The notes under the pieces were generated by a model, which had not been told where the DNA came from, made no database searches, and was given only the letters and a program-made list of their open reading frames with translations. Source: Chloroflexota bacterium (GTDB lineage Bacteria > Chloroflexota > Anaerolineae > DTLA01). From it: a stretch of DNA of 64,000 nucleotides. Within the stretch, counting starts at the first letter, position 1. Each line of letters begins with the position of its first letter. Both the position numbers and the translations under genes were made by a program. Shown here one piece after another: positions 20,439 through 28,289 of the stretch. Location of the stretch: contig JADBJK010000062.1 in NCBI GenBank assembly GCA_014874485.1, forward strand, positions 1 to 64,000. Reading direction: 5' to 3'.

Positions 20439-21053
20439 ATGCGGCTCATCTTTGTACGGCATGGCGAATCGGTGTGGAACCACGAGGGGCGGGTACAGGG
20501 CATCGCCGACCCGCCGCTGAGCGAGCGGGGGCGCGCCCAGGCGGCTCTTGTCGCCGAGCGGCTGGCGCGAGAGTTCAGCCCCGCGGCGGTGTACGTCAGC
20601 GCGCTCCAGCGGGCCACGGAGACGGGGCGCATCATCGCCGCCCGGCTGGGCCTGCCGCTGCACGTGGACGCCCGCCTGAACGAGTACGACATCGGCGCGC
20701 TCACCGGCCTCACCGATGCCGAGGTCGCCGAGCAGTACCCGGAAATCCGCGCCAAGTGGGAGATGGACGTGCAGTGGGTTCCCATACCGGGCGAGGAGGG
20801 GCTGTATCGGTTCCTGGACCGAATCACGCGGGCCATGGAGGACATCATCGCAGCGCACCCGGGCGACGCGGAGGTGGTCGTGGTAACGCATGGGGGCGTC
20901 ATGGCGCTGTACCTGGGCGACCTCATCGGGCTGAACCCGCGCCAGCGCATGCCGTGGCGGTTTGACAATGCGTCCATCTCCATCGTGGAGCCGGAGGGGG
21001 TCAGGCCGCGCATCGTGCGGCTGAACGACACGGCGCACATGCGCCGCGAATGA
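20439..21053 (+). CDS. histidine phosphatase (phosphoglycerate mutase-like) family protein
   Basis: A 204-residue protein with the catalytic [15 protein letters not shown] at residue 7. It also has the second-site [14 protein letters not shown], the Glu region [13 protein letters not shown] near residue 80 and the distal His in [17 protein letters not shown] near residue 150. These fit a phosphatase of the CobC/PhoE type rather than a glycolytic mutase, since length is only 204. CobC (alpha-ribazole phosphatase) is one possibility because of the B12-linked genes nearby, but the sequence alone does not decide. No clear ribosome-binding site precedes ATG 20439. Confidence 0.85.
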   Translation: MRLIFVRHGESVWNHEGRVQGIADPPLSERGRAQAALVAERLAREFSPAAVYVSALQRATETGRIIAARLGLPLHVDARLNEYDIGALTGLTDAEVAEQYPEIRAKWEMDVQWVPIPGEEGLYRFLDRITRAMEDIIAAHPGDAEVVVVTHGGVMALYLGDLIGLNPRQRMPWRFDNASISIVEPEGVRPRIVRLNDTAHMRRE

Positions 21054-21192
21054 GAACCGATTGCATCCGGCGGGCGGCTTGGAGCGCGAACGACATGAAA
21101 CGGCGCGAGTTGCGCGGTTTTCGCGGCCTTTCGCGGGTTTCGCGCTCCAGACCACCCCTGTGCTCCCCACAACAACAGGAGCCATCCGCCGT

Positions 21193-21221
21193 TTGATTTT
21201 CGCGCCGCACAAGCCTATAAT
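21193..21221 (+). promoter_or_regulatory. sigma-70-type promoter for the transaldolase gene
   Basis: TTGATT (21193-21198) and TATAAT (21216-21221) are 17 bases apart. Transcription would start near 21228, about 25 bases before the ATG, with AAGGAGGTCAG in the leader. Confidence 0.75.
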
Positions 21222-21252
21222 GTCCCCACACTGCACAAGGAGGTCAGCGTAC

Positions 21253-21999
21253 ATGGACATCTTTCTGGATACGGCCAACATTGACGAAATCCGCAAGGCC
21301 GCCGAATGGGGCATCCTTTCGGGCGTTACCACGAACCCCAGCCTGATGATGAAGGCCGGGCAGACTGACTACAAGCAAGTGGCCCAGGAAATCTGCTACA
21401 TCGTGCAGGGGCCGGTCAGCGCCGAGGTGCTCAGCACCGACGCCGACGGGATGGTGGAAGAGGCCAAGGTCATCGGCCAGTGGTCGCCCCACGTCGTCGT
21501 CAAGGTCCCCGTTACCGAGGAGGGGCTGAAGGCCATCTATCGCATCGCCCAGTTGGACGTGGACACCGACAAGATTTGCGATGGCTGCCCCTACCTGGGC
21601 AAGTGCGACACCGACATTGAGACCGCGCGCGACCTCGCCGAGGCCTGGGGCATCCGCACCAACGCCACGCTGGTCTTCTCGGCCAATCAGGGGCTGCTCG
21701 CGGCCAAGGCGGGCGCGTCGTTCGTCTCCCCGTTCATCGGGCGGCTGGACGACGCCGGCCACGACGGCATGGAGGTCGTCCGCAATCTCGCCGAGATCTT
21801 TGACACCTACGGCATAGACACGGAAATCATCGCCGCCAGCATCCGCCACCCGCTCCACATCACCCAGGCCGCGCTGGCGGGTGCCGACATCGCCACCGTG
21901 CCCTTCGCCGTCCTGAGCCAGGCCATCAAGCACCCCCTGACCGACGTGGGCGTCCAGCGATTCCTGGCCGACTGGGAGAAGGCGAAGAAAGGCAAATAG
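21253..21999 (+). CDS. transaldolase / fructose-6-phosphate aldolase-like protein with Cys-rich insert
   Basis: A 248-residue class I aldolase of the small transaldolase (TalC/FSA) type. It has [31 protein letters not shown], the Schiff-base Lys in [15 protein letters not shown] (Lys84), [20 protein letters not shown] and [14 protein letters not shown]. The family is usually 214-220 residues. The extra length is an insert at about residues 98-124 that contains [10 protein letters not shown] (Cys109, Cys112, Cys118). This could bind a metal or act as a redox switch. AAGGAGGTCAGCGTAC precedes ATG 21253. Role: pentose phosphate carbon shuffling or fructose 6-phosphate cleavage. Confidence 0.88.
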   Translation: MDIFLDTANIDEIRKAAEWGILSGVTTNPSLMMKAGQTDYKQVAQEICYIVQGPVSAEVLSTDADGMVEEAKVIGQWSPHVVVKVPVTEEGLKAIYRIAQLDVDTDKICDGCPYLGKCDTDIETARDLAEAWGIRTNATLVFSANQGLLAAKAGASFVSPFIGRLDDAGHDGMEVVRNLAEIFDTYGIDTEIIAASIRHPLHITQAALAGADIATVPFAVLSQAIKHPLTDVGVQRFLADWEKAKKGK

Positions 22000-22096
22000 C
22001 CGCCTTGCAGGAAAACAGGCCGCCAACCGAGCGGCCCGTTGCCTCCTTGCCGCAGGCTCGGCGCTAGTGCTGTACCCCAGGGATTCTTGATGGTTT

Positions 22097-22312
22097 GTCA
22101 TTGCGAGGGCGCGCAGCGCCCGTAGGGACAATTCATGAATTGTCCCTACTAGGACGCGAAGCGCCGAAGAATCTCGCCAACCGAGATGCTTCGCTTCGCT
22201 CACGATGGCGTGAGAAGGCACGTGCGACGCACCTCGGAGGTGCGTCGCACGTGGGCCGACCGGATTGCTTCGCTTCGCTCGCAATGACAACGGGTGATTT
22301 TCCTGTGGTCAA
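22097..22312. repeat. palindromic intergenic repeat (family A), copy 2
   Basis: GTCATTGCGAG at the left and CTCGCAATGAC near 22278-22288 are inverted ends. This copy carries a perfect 28-bp palindrome at 22122-22149 (GTAGGGACAATT and its inverse) in place of the GAAGCAATCCC segment seen in copies 1 and 3. It fills the space between convergent genes; the remaining bases 22000-22096 hold only a GGCCGC/GCGGCC hairpin without a T run. Confidence 0.9.
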
Positions 22313-22315
22313 CGA

Positions 22316-23761
22316 CTAGTGCCGGCCGTTGCCGTTCCCGTTGGACTTGGGACCGGCCATCGGCTCAGGCTGCACGCCGTAGCGGTACTCGGCCTGGAAA
22401 ATCTCCGCACCGAGTTTGTGGCCCGCCGCCTCCAACTTGGACGTGAACTTGGGGCGAATCCCCGTGCCCTTCATCACGCCGATGACCTTGCCATCCTCAC
22501 CGATGCCCAGTTCGTGGAAGACGAACACGTCCTGCATGATCACCGTGTCGCCCTCCATCCCCTGCACCTCGGTAACCTGCACCACCTTGCGCGAGCCGTC
22601 GCGCAGACGTGCCTGTTGCACGATAAGATCCACCGCCGAGGCGATTTGCTGGCGGATGGCGCGCACCGGCAGGTCCATGCCGGCCATGAGCACCAGCGTC
22701 TCCAGGCGGGCGACGGCATCGCGCGGGCTGTTGGCGTGAATCGTCGTCAGCGAACCGTCGTGGCCGGTGTTCATCGCCTGGAGCATGTCCAGCGCCTCGC
22801 CGCCGCGGCACTCGCCCACCACAATGCGGTCCGGCCTCATGCGCAGGGCGTTGCGCACCAGGTCCCGAATCGTTACGCGGCCGGTGCCATCTTCCTCGCC
22901 GGGCACGGCCTCCAGGCGCACCACGTGCGTCTGGTGCAGGCGCAGTTCGGCCGAGTCCTCAATCGTAACGATGCGCTCGTCGTTGGGGATGAACGAGGAC
23001 AGGACGTTGAGCAGCGTCGTCTTGCCCGAACCGGTGCCGCCCGACACGACGATATTGAGCCGCGCGTCCACGCACGCCTTGAGGAACTCCACCATCTCCG
23101 GCGTCAGCGATTGCAGGCGCACGAGGTCTTCGGCGGTGAACTTCTTTTTGCCGAACTTGCGGATGGTGATGGACGGCCCGTCAATGGCGCAGGGCGGGAT
23201 GATGGCGTTGACGCGGGAGCCGTCGGGCAAGCGGGCGTCCACCATCGGGTGGGTGCGGTCAATGCGCCGCCCCAGCGGCTGGACGATGCGCTGGATGACG
23301 CGGATCACGTGGTCATCGTCCCGGAACCGCACGTCGGCGCGGGTGATTTTGCCGCCGCGCTCAATGTACACCTCGTTCGGCCCGTTGACCATGACCTCAG
23401 TGATGGTGTCGTCTTCCAGCAGCGGATCAATGGGGCCGTAGCCCACCAGTTCGGCCTGCAGGTGCTGAAGCAGCGCGGCCCAGGTGTCCGAGTCCAGGTT
23501 CAGACCGGCCTGGCGGCAGACCGCAACGGTCTTGTCGGCCAGCAGTTGCAGATGCTCCGGCGACTTCATGAGCACCATCCCGTTGAGCACGGACTCCACG
23601 CGCGGGAGAATCCACCGGCACAGCCGGTCAAAATCCTCGCCGCCCACGGCCACGACGCGCGGCTGGCTGCCGGCGCCCCCTGTCGCGTGCCGCACTGCTG
23701 GGCCTGCCCCGGTCAATCCCACGGGAACGGAACCTGTGCTCCCCTCACGCATGGCTTCCAT
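22316..23761 (-). CDS. cpaF: CpaF/TadA-type secretion ATPase
   Basis: A 481-residue type II/IV secretion ATPase that powers pilus or Tad-type machinery. N-terminal domain up to about residue 150, then the hexamer-forming core. Walker A is [20 protein letters not shown] near residue 237, the Asp box is [13 protein letters not shown], and Walker B/His box is [23 protein letters not shown] near residue 310 with [16 protein letters not shown]. The C-terminal 35 residues are Asn/Gly-rich. It starts at ATG 23761 after GAGAGGACGTCC. An extended -10 (TGCTATGAT on the - strand near 23806-23814) is the likely promoter. No TadB, TadC or pilin gene is nearby, so it is an orphan in this window. Confidence 0.9.
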   Translation of the reverse strand: MEAMREGSTGSVPVGLTGAGPAVRHATGGAGSQPRVVAVGGEDFDRLCRWILPRVESVLNGMVLMKSPEHLQLLADKTVAVCRQAGLNLDSDTWAALLQHLQAELVGYGPIDPLLEDDTITEVMVNGPNEVYIERGGKITRADVRFRDDDHVIRVIQRIVQPLGRRIDRTHPMVDARLPDGSRVNAIIPPCAIDGPSITIRKFGKKKFTAEDLVRLQSLTPEMVEFLKACVDARLNIVVSGGTGSGKTTLLNVLSSFIPNDERIVTIEDSAELRLHQTHVVRLEAVPGEEDGTGRVTIRDLVRNALRMRPDRIVVGECRGGEALDMLQAMNTGHDGSLTTIHANSPRDAVARLETLVLMAGMDLPVRAIRQQIASAVDLIVQQARLRDGSRKVVQVTEVQGMEGDTVIMQDVFVFHELGIGEDGKVIGVMKGTGIRPKFTSKLEAAGHKLGAEIFQAEYRYGVQPEPMAGPKSNGNGNGRH

Positions 23762-23887
23762 GGACGTCCTCTCTTGTTCCAGAATGTGCCCCAGAAAGCG
23801 CCGCCACTATCATAGCACGGCCGCTCGCTCCCCGGCGTGAATTACGGGTGAGGGCCGTGTGAAAGTGGAGTGAACTCGCACGTTTTG

Positions 23888-23896
23888 TGGTATAAT
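23888..23896 (+). promoter_or_regulatory. extended -10 promoter for the second 3-hydroxyacyl-CoA dehydrogenase
   Basis: TGGTATAAT is an extended -10 motif; the -35 region is poor. Transcription would start near 23903, 32 bases before ATG 23935. It is divergent from the CpaF gene. Confidence 0.55.
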
Positions 23897-23934
23897 GGGT
23901 CAAATCCACCATTTTCGGCGAAGGAGGCGAAAAC

Positions 23935-24789
23935 ATGGACATCAAGACTGTAGGTGTAGTCGGGTGCGGCCTGATGGGTTCCGGCATCGCCGAGACCTGC
24001 GCCCGCAAGGGCTACCGCACCATCGTCCGAGAGGTCAACGACGACCTGCTTGCCAAAGGGATGAAGGCCATCCAGGCGTCCATGGCCCGCGCTGTGGAGA
24101 AGGGCAAGGCCACCCAAGAAGAGGTGGACGCGGCGCTGGCCCGACTGACAGGCACGACGGACTTGGCCGCCATGTCCGAGTGCGACCTGGTGATTGAGGC
24201 CATCGTGGAGAACATGGCCGAGAAGAAGAAGGTCTTCGCGGCGCTGGATGGCATCTGCCCGCCCCACGCCATCCTGGCCAGCAACACCTCGTCGCTGTGC
24301 ATCACCGAGATGGCGTCGGTTACCCAGCGCGGCGGGCAAGTCCTGGGAATGCACTTCTTCAACCCCGTGCCGGTCATGCCGCTCCTGGAACTGGTCCGCA
24401 CGATTCTCACCAGCGACGAGACGTTGGAGACCGCCAAGGCGTTCGGCGCGTCGCTGGGCAAGACCACCATCGTGGCGAAGGACACGCCCGGCTTCATCGT
24501 GAACCTGCTGCTGGTCCCCTACCTGCTGGACGCGGTGCGTGCGCTGGAGAACGGCGTGGCGACCAAAGAGGACATTGACGCGGGGATGAAACTGGGGTGC
24601 AACCACCCCATGGGGCCGCTGACCCTGCTGGACTTTGTGGGGCTGGACACGGCCTACTACATCGCCAACGTCATGTTTGAGGAGTTCAAGGACCCCCGCT
24701 ATGCCGCGCCGCCGCTTCTGAAGCGAATGGTGCTGGCCGGCCACCTGGGCCGCAAATCGGGCAAGGGGTTCTACGACTACAGCAAGTAG
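23935..24789 (+). CDS. hbd: 3-hydroxyacyl-CoA (3-hydroxybutyryl-CoA) dehydrogenase, second copy
   Basis: A 284-residue dehydrogenase with GCGLMGSGIAETCARKGYRT at residue 9, the catalytic segment GMHFFNPVPVMPLLELVRTI near residue 138 and GCNHPMGPLTLLDFVGLD near residue 222. It is homologous to the 5891 product over the full length but clearly diverged, so an old duplication or a different chain-length preference is likely. AAGGAGGCGAAAAC precedes ATG 23935. The enoyl-CoA hydratase gene downstream completes a hydration/oxidation pair. Confidence 0.93.
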   Translation: MDIKTVGVVGCGLMGSGIAETCARKGYRTIVREVNDDLLAKGMKAIQASMARAVEKGKATQEEVDAALARLTGTTDLAAMSECDLVIEAIVENMAEKKKVFAALDGICPPHAILASNTSSLCITEMASVTQRGGQVLGMHFFNPVPVMPLLELVRTILTSDETLETAKAFGASLGKTTIVAKDTPGFIVNLLLVPYLLDAVRALENGVATKEDIDAGMKLGCNHPMGPLTLLDFVGLDTAYYIANVMFEEFKDPRYAAPPLLKRMVLAGHLGRKSGKGFYDYSK

Positions 24790-24810
24790 CGCGGGGCCAA
24801 GGGTACTTTA

Positions 24811-25043
24811 CCACAGACATTCTTGATAGTTTGTCATTGCGAGGGCGCGCAGCGCCCGAAGCAATCCCGGCAGACTGTCATTCTGAGGCGCGGAGCGCCG
24901 AAGAATCTCGTCAGCCGAGATGCTTCGCTTCGCCCACGATGGCGTGAGAAGGCACGTGCGACGCACCTCGGAGGTGCGTCGCACGTGGGCCGACCGGATT
25001 GCTTCGCTTCGCTCGCAATGACAACAGGCAGTTTTCTCTGTGG
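24811..25043. repeat. palindromic intergenic repeat (family A), copy 3
   Basis: This is the most complete copy. CCACAGA (24811-24817) at the left end is the inverse of TCTGTGG (25037-25043) at the right, and TTTGTCATTGCGAG faces CTCGCAATGACAAC inside them. It therefore looks like a small element with terminal inverted repeats. Family B-like words (GCTGAACGCCGAACGCTGAATGC) follow to 25128. Confidence 0.9.
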
Positions 25044-25140
25044 TCAACTACTGGCCAAAGGCCAACGGCTGAACGCCGAACGCTGAATGCTGAACGCCGA
25101 ACGCTGAATGCTGAACGCTGAACACCCAAGGAGACGCACT

Positions 25141-25923
25141 ATGTACGAAAACCTGACCGTAGAACGCAAGGGCGCGGTGGGGATCATCACCATCAACCGC
25201 CCGAAATCGCTCAACGCGCTGAGCCGCGCCACGGTGGCCGAACTGGCCGCCGCGATTGAGGAACTGAACGCCGACGACGCCATCCGCGCCATCATCCTGA
25301 CGGGCGCGGGCGAGAAGGCATTCGTGGCGGGGGCCGACATCAGCGAGTTCAACTCGCTCCGCTCGGCGGAGGAAGCGGCGGAGTACGCCCGCGCCGGCCA
25401 GGCCGTGCTCAACCGCATAGAGCGTCTGCCCAAGCCCGTTATCGCCGCCATCAACGGCTACGCCCTGGGCGGCGGGTGCGAACTGGCCATGGCCTGCGAC
25501 ATCCGCATCGCCGCCGACACCGCCCGCCTCGGCCAGCCGGAGATCAACCTGGGCATCATCCCAGGCTACGGCGGAACCCAGCGCCTCACCCGCCTGGTGG
25601 GCAAGGGCATGGCGAAACTGCTCGTCCTGAGCGGCGACCCCATCACGGCCCAGGAAGCCCAGCGCATCGGCCTGGTGGACGTGGTCGTCCCCGCCGCCGA
25701 ACTGATGCCTAAGGCGACGGAACTGGCCGAGAAGTTGGCGTCCAAAGCCCCGGTGGCGCTGCGCCTGTGCAAGCAGGCTATCAACGAGGGCGCGGAAGGC
25801 TCGCTTGCGGCAGGGCTGGATCACGAAGCGGCCCTGTTCGGCGTCGTGTTTGACACCGAAGACCGCGTGGAGGGCGTGAGCGCCTTCCTGGAAAAGCGCA
25901 AGCCCGCCTGGAAGGGAAAGTAA
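25141..25923 (+). CDS. enoyl-CoA hydratase (crotonase family)
   Basis: A 260-residue crotonase that hydrates short-chain trans-2-enoyl-CoA. Oxyanion-hole segments are GAGEKAFVAGADISEF near residue 58 and NGYALGGGCELAMACDIRIAAD near residue 105. The two catalytic Glu positions lie in GGCELAMACDIR and GQPEINLGIIPGYGGTQRL near residue 130-145. AAGGAGACGCACT precedes ATG 25141; the upstream ATG at 25108 lies in repeat sequence. It would act with the 23935 dehydrogenase and the 6869 acyl-CoA dehydrogenase. Confidence 0.93.
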   Translation: MYENLTVERKGAVGIITINRPKSLNALSRATVAELAAAIEELNADDAIRAIILTGAGEKAFVAGADISEFNSLRSAEEAAEYARAGQAVLNRIERLPKPVIAAINGYALGGGCELAMACDIRIAADTARLGQPEINLGIIPGYGGTQRLTRLVGKGMAKLLVLSGDPITAQEAQRIGLVDVVVPAAELMPKATELAEKLASKAPVALRLCKQAINEGAEGSLAAGLDHEAALFGVVFDTEDRVEGVSAFLEKRKPAWKGK

Positions 25924-25945
25924 TACTCAAAGGAGATACCCAACC

Positions 25946-26749
25946 ATGCCGTTTCGCTACGACTTTCCGACAGGCCAACCGCCCCTGAGGAGCCCCTCAG
26001 GGCGGCGCATCCTGCGCGTCGGCCACAGCGGCGCGGGAGCCTACGCCCCACCCAACTCGCTGCGCGCGCTGGCCCTCGCCCTGGAGCACAGGGTGGACAT
26101 GGTGGAGTTTGACGTGCGGGGCTGCGCCGACGGCCTGGTCCTCAGCCACGACGACACGGTGGAGACCGACGCCGGCCCCGCCACGCTGAGCACCCTGACC
26201 GTGGCTCAAGCCCGCGCCCTGCGCGTCCAGGGCGAACCCATCGCCACCCTGGACGAGGCGCTGGAACTCCTGCGGGGCCGCGTGCTCATCAACCTGGACA
26301 TGAAGGACGAAGGCCACGAGCGCCACATCGCCGAGGCCATCCGCCGCCACAACATGGCCGACCAGATTCTCGTCAGTTCGCTGGTGGCCCCTTCCCTACG
26401 TCGCCTTCGCGAAGCCATGCCGGAGGCTCGCCTGGGCATGTCGTACCCGGAGGACAAAGGCGGCGCGTCCAACAAGGCGTACATGCAGATTCCGGTCAAG
26501 ATTGCCCTCTGGTACATGCGGCGGTTCCTGCCCGTCATCGTCGGCAGGCTGCTGGCCCAGTCCCAGGCCGACGACGTGATGCTGTACCACAAGGTCATCA
26601 CGCCGGGCGCGGTGCGCACGTTCCACGCGGCGGGCGTGCGCGTCTTCGCCTGGACGGTGGACAACCTGGAGCGCATGCGTCAACTCGTCGCCATGGAGGT
26701 GGACGGCATCACCACCAACCAGACCCTGCTCTTTGACCAACTGGGCTGA
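25946..26749 (+). CDS. glycerophosphodiester phosphodiesterase family protein
   Basis: A 267-residue TIM-barrel phosphodiesterase. It has RVGHSGAGAYAPPNSLRALALALEHRVDMVEFDVRGCADGLVLSHDDTVETD, which carries the Glu-Asp metal ligands and the HDxxxxxT motif. In most family members the first motif is HRG; here it is GHSGAGAYAPPNS, with His kept. The C-terminus has FAWTVDNLERMRQLVAMEVDGITTNQ, also typical. No signal peptide, so it is probably cytosolic. It would release glycerol 3-phosphate from phospholipid headgroups. AAAGGAGATACCCAACC lies before ATG 25946; it may share a transcript with the hydratase. Confidence 0.88.
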   Translation: MPFRYDFPTGQPPLRSPSGRRILRVGHSGAGAYAPPNSLRALALALEHRVDMVEFDVRGCADGLVLSHDDTVETDAGPATLSTLTVAQARALRVQGEPIATLDEALELLRGRVLINLDMKDEGHERHIAEAIRRHNMADQILVSSLVAPSLRRLREAMPEARLGMSYPEDKGGASNKAYMQIPVKIALWYMRRFLPVIVGRLLAQSQADDVMLYHKVITPGAVRTFHAAGVRVFAWTVDNLERMRQLVAMEVDGITTNQTLLFDQLG

Positions 26750-26825
26750 TTCCGATGGGAACAAACCAACGCGCGCCTTCGTCTTCCATGCGCAATTCCC
26801 TTGAGTGGGAAGAAGGAGGAAGGCG

Positions 26826-28172
26826 ATGAAAAGGGCATGGAGGTTCGGAATCGTGCTGGTGTTGACCCTGGCCCTGGCCGGGTGCGCCTACGTGGGCCGG
26901 CAGAATGCCGCGCCGTCGGGGTTCGTCCAGGCGCGGGATGCGGCGTTGAGTTATGTCAAGGTCGGCCACCCCGACCTGAACTGGCCCGCCTCGTTCAAGT
27001 GGACGGCGGAGGACATCACCGCCGGCAGGCTGGGCGCGACCACCTGGAAGTTCTCGGACCCCAGCGGCCTGTCCGTCGTCGTGTCGCTGCCCGTTGTGCC
27101 GGATGCGCTCTACAGCGTGGAGGTGGCCTTCGGCGATTTCGCGTGGAGCGGCAAGGTGGATGCGATGGGCAAGGTCGCCCAGGAGCCGACCCCCGCGCCC
27201 TCGCTCACGGCCGAGGCGGCCCGCGATGCGGCGGTCGCGCACTTCCTGAGCCTCTACCCAGACCTGTCGCGGCCCGACGAGTGGATTGAAGTGGACGCGG
27301 CAGGCGGGCTTCTGGGCATCACCGCGCTGCGCTACATCGGCGGCGACTGGACGGTGGACGTGCAGGCCCCCGTCGTGCCCAAGCCGGAATACGCCGTCCG
27401 CGTAGCCCATGCGTCGGGCAAGGGCTGGGTTGGCCGGGTGTTCGCCGACGGCACGGTGGGCATGGACGAGGGCACGACGTTCCTCGCCGACGACACCCGC
27501 CCGACGCGGATTCTGGAAGCCGTCCGCACCGACCCCAAAGCCTGGGAGGGGAAGTACATCCGCGTTGTCGGCTACTACGAAGGGTGGGATTTGTTCGGCT
27601 CCGTGGGCACCGGCCCGGCCGTTACGCGGAGCGACTGGGTCATCCGCGACGACGGTGGCGCTATCTACGTGCACGCGGGGGGCGCGCCGGTTGACGGCCT
27701 GGACATCCCGCCCTCGGAGAAGGTGGAAAACGTGCTCCTGCGGCTGTTCGCCCAGGTGCGGGTGAACGACGCGGGCCAGCCCTACCTGTGGGTTGTGCAG
27801 GGAACGCGCATCGGCCCTGCCACGCAGGTGCTGCTGGAGTACGAGCGGTCGGGCGGGTTCGCGGGGTTCATGGACCGGCTGACCGTGTACGCGGACGGCC
27901 GCGCGGTGCTCAACCGCAAGGGGCTGGAGACCACCTTCCGCCTGACGCCGGAGGAGATGGCGCGGCTTACGGGGGAACTCACCTCGGCGCAGTTCACGAG
28001 CCTGGACGAGGCGTACCTGCCCTCCGACCCGTGCTGCGACCGATTCACGTACGTCATCCGGTATATGAACCCGGAGGGCGGCAAGCCTCACACCGTGAAG
28101 ACGATGGACGGGACGATTCCGCCGCAGTTGGTGCCCGTCCTGGAGATGCTGAACAACCTCGTGAGCCGGTAA
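26826..28172 (+). CDS. putative lipoprotein of unknown function
   Basis: A 448-residue lipoprotein: MKRAWRFGIVLVLTLALAGC with an LAGC lipobox. The mature part begins with about 230 residues that appear to contain two related segments (ARDAALSYVKVGHPDLNWP and ARDAAVAHFLSLYPDLSRP), each followed by a TTWKFSDPSG or TALRYIGGDW strand. The C-terminal third has LTVYADGRAVLNRKG and EEMARLTGELTSAQFTSLDE. I do not know the family. AAGGAGGAAGGCG precedes ATG 26826; a GTG at 26805 is unlikely. It ends convergent with the permease-peptidase gene. Confidence 0.8.
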   Translation: MKRAWRFGIVLVLTLALAGCAYVGRQNAAPSGFVQARDAALSYVKVGHPDLNWPASFKWTAEDITAGRLGATTWKFSDPSGLSVVVSLPVVPDALYSVEVAFGDFAWSGKVDAMGKVAQEPTPAPSLTAEAARDAAVAHFLSLYPDLSRPDEWIEVDAAGGLLGITALRYIGGDWTVDVQAPVVPKPEYAVRVAHASGKGWVGRVFADGTVGMDEGTTFLADDTRPTRILEAVRTDPKAWEGKYIRVVGYYEGWDLFGSVGTGPAVTRSDWVIRDDGGAIYVHAGGAPVDGLDIPPSEKVENVLLRLFAQVRVNDAGQPYLWVVQGTRIGPATQVLLEYERSGGFAGFMDRLTVYADGRAVLNRKGLETTFRLTPEEMARLTGELTSAQFTSLDEAYLPSDPCCDRFTYVIRYMNPEGGKPHTVKTMDGTIPPQLVPVLEMLNNLVSR

Positions 28173-28208
28173 GGGCGATTCACGAACCGCAGGTGCCGTA
28201 GGGGCAGC

Positions 28209-28238
28209 AGTAGGGGCAGTTCATGAACTGCCCCTACT
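28209..28238. repeat. perfect 30-bp palindrome between convergent genes
   Basis: AGTAGGGGCAGTTCA is followed by its exact inverse. Partial copies (GTAGGGGCAG at 28198, GGGCATTCGTGAATTGCCCC at 28253-28272) flank it. It could act as a two-way terminator. The same design with GGGACAATTC occurs at 22122, 34394 and 53154. Confidence 0.85.
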
Positions 28239-28289
28239 GTCCCTACGGAATGGGCATTCGTGAATTGCCCCTACGGGCCTCCCCAACGG

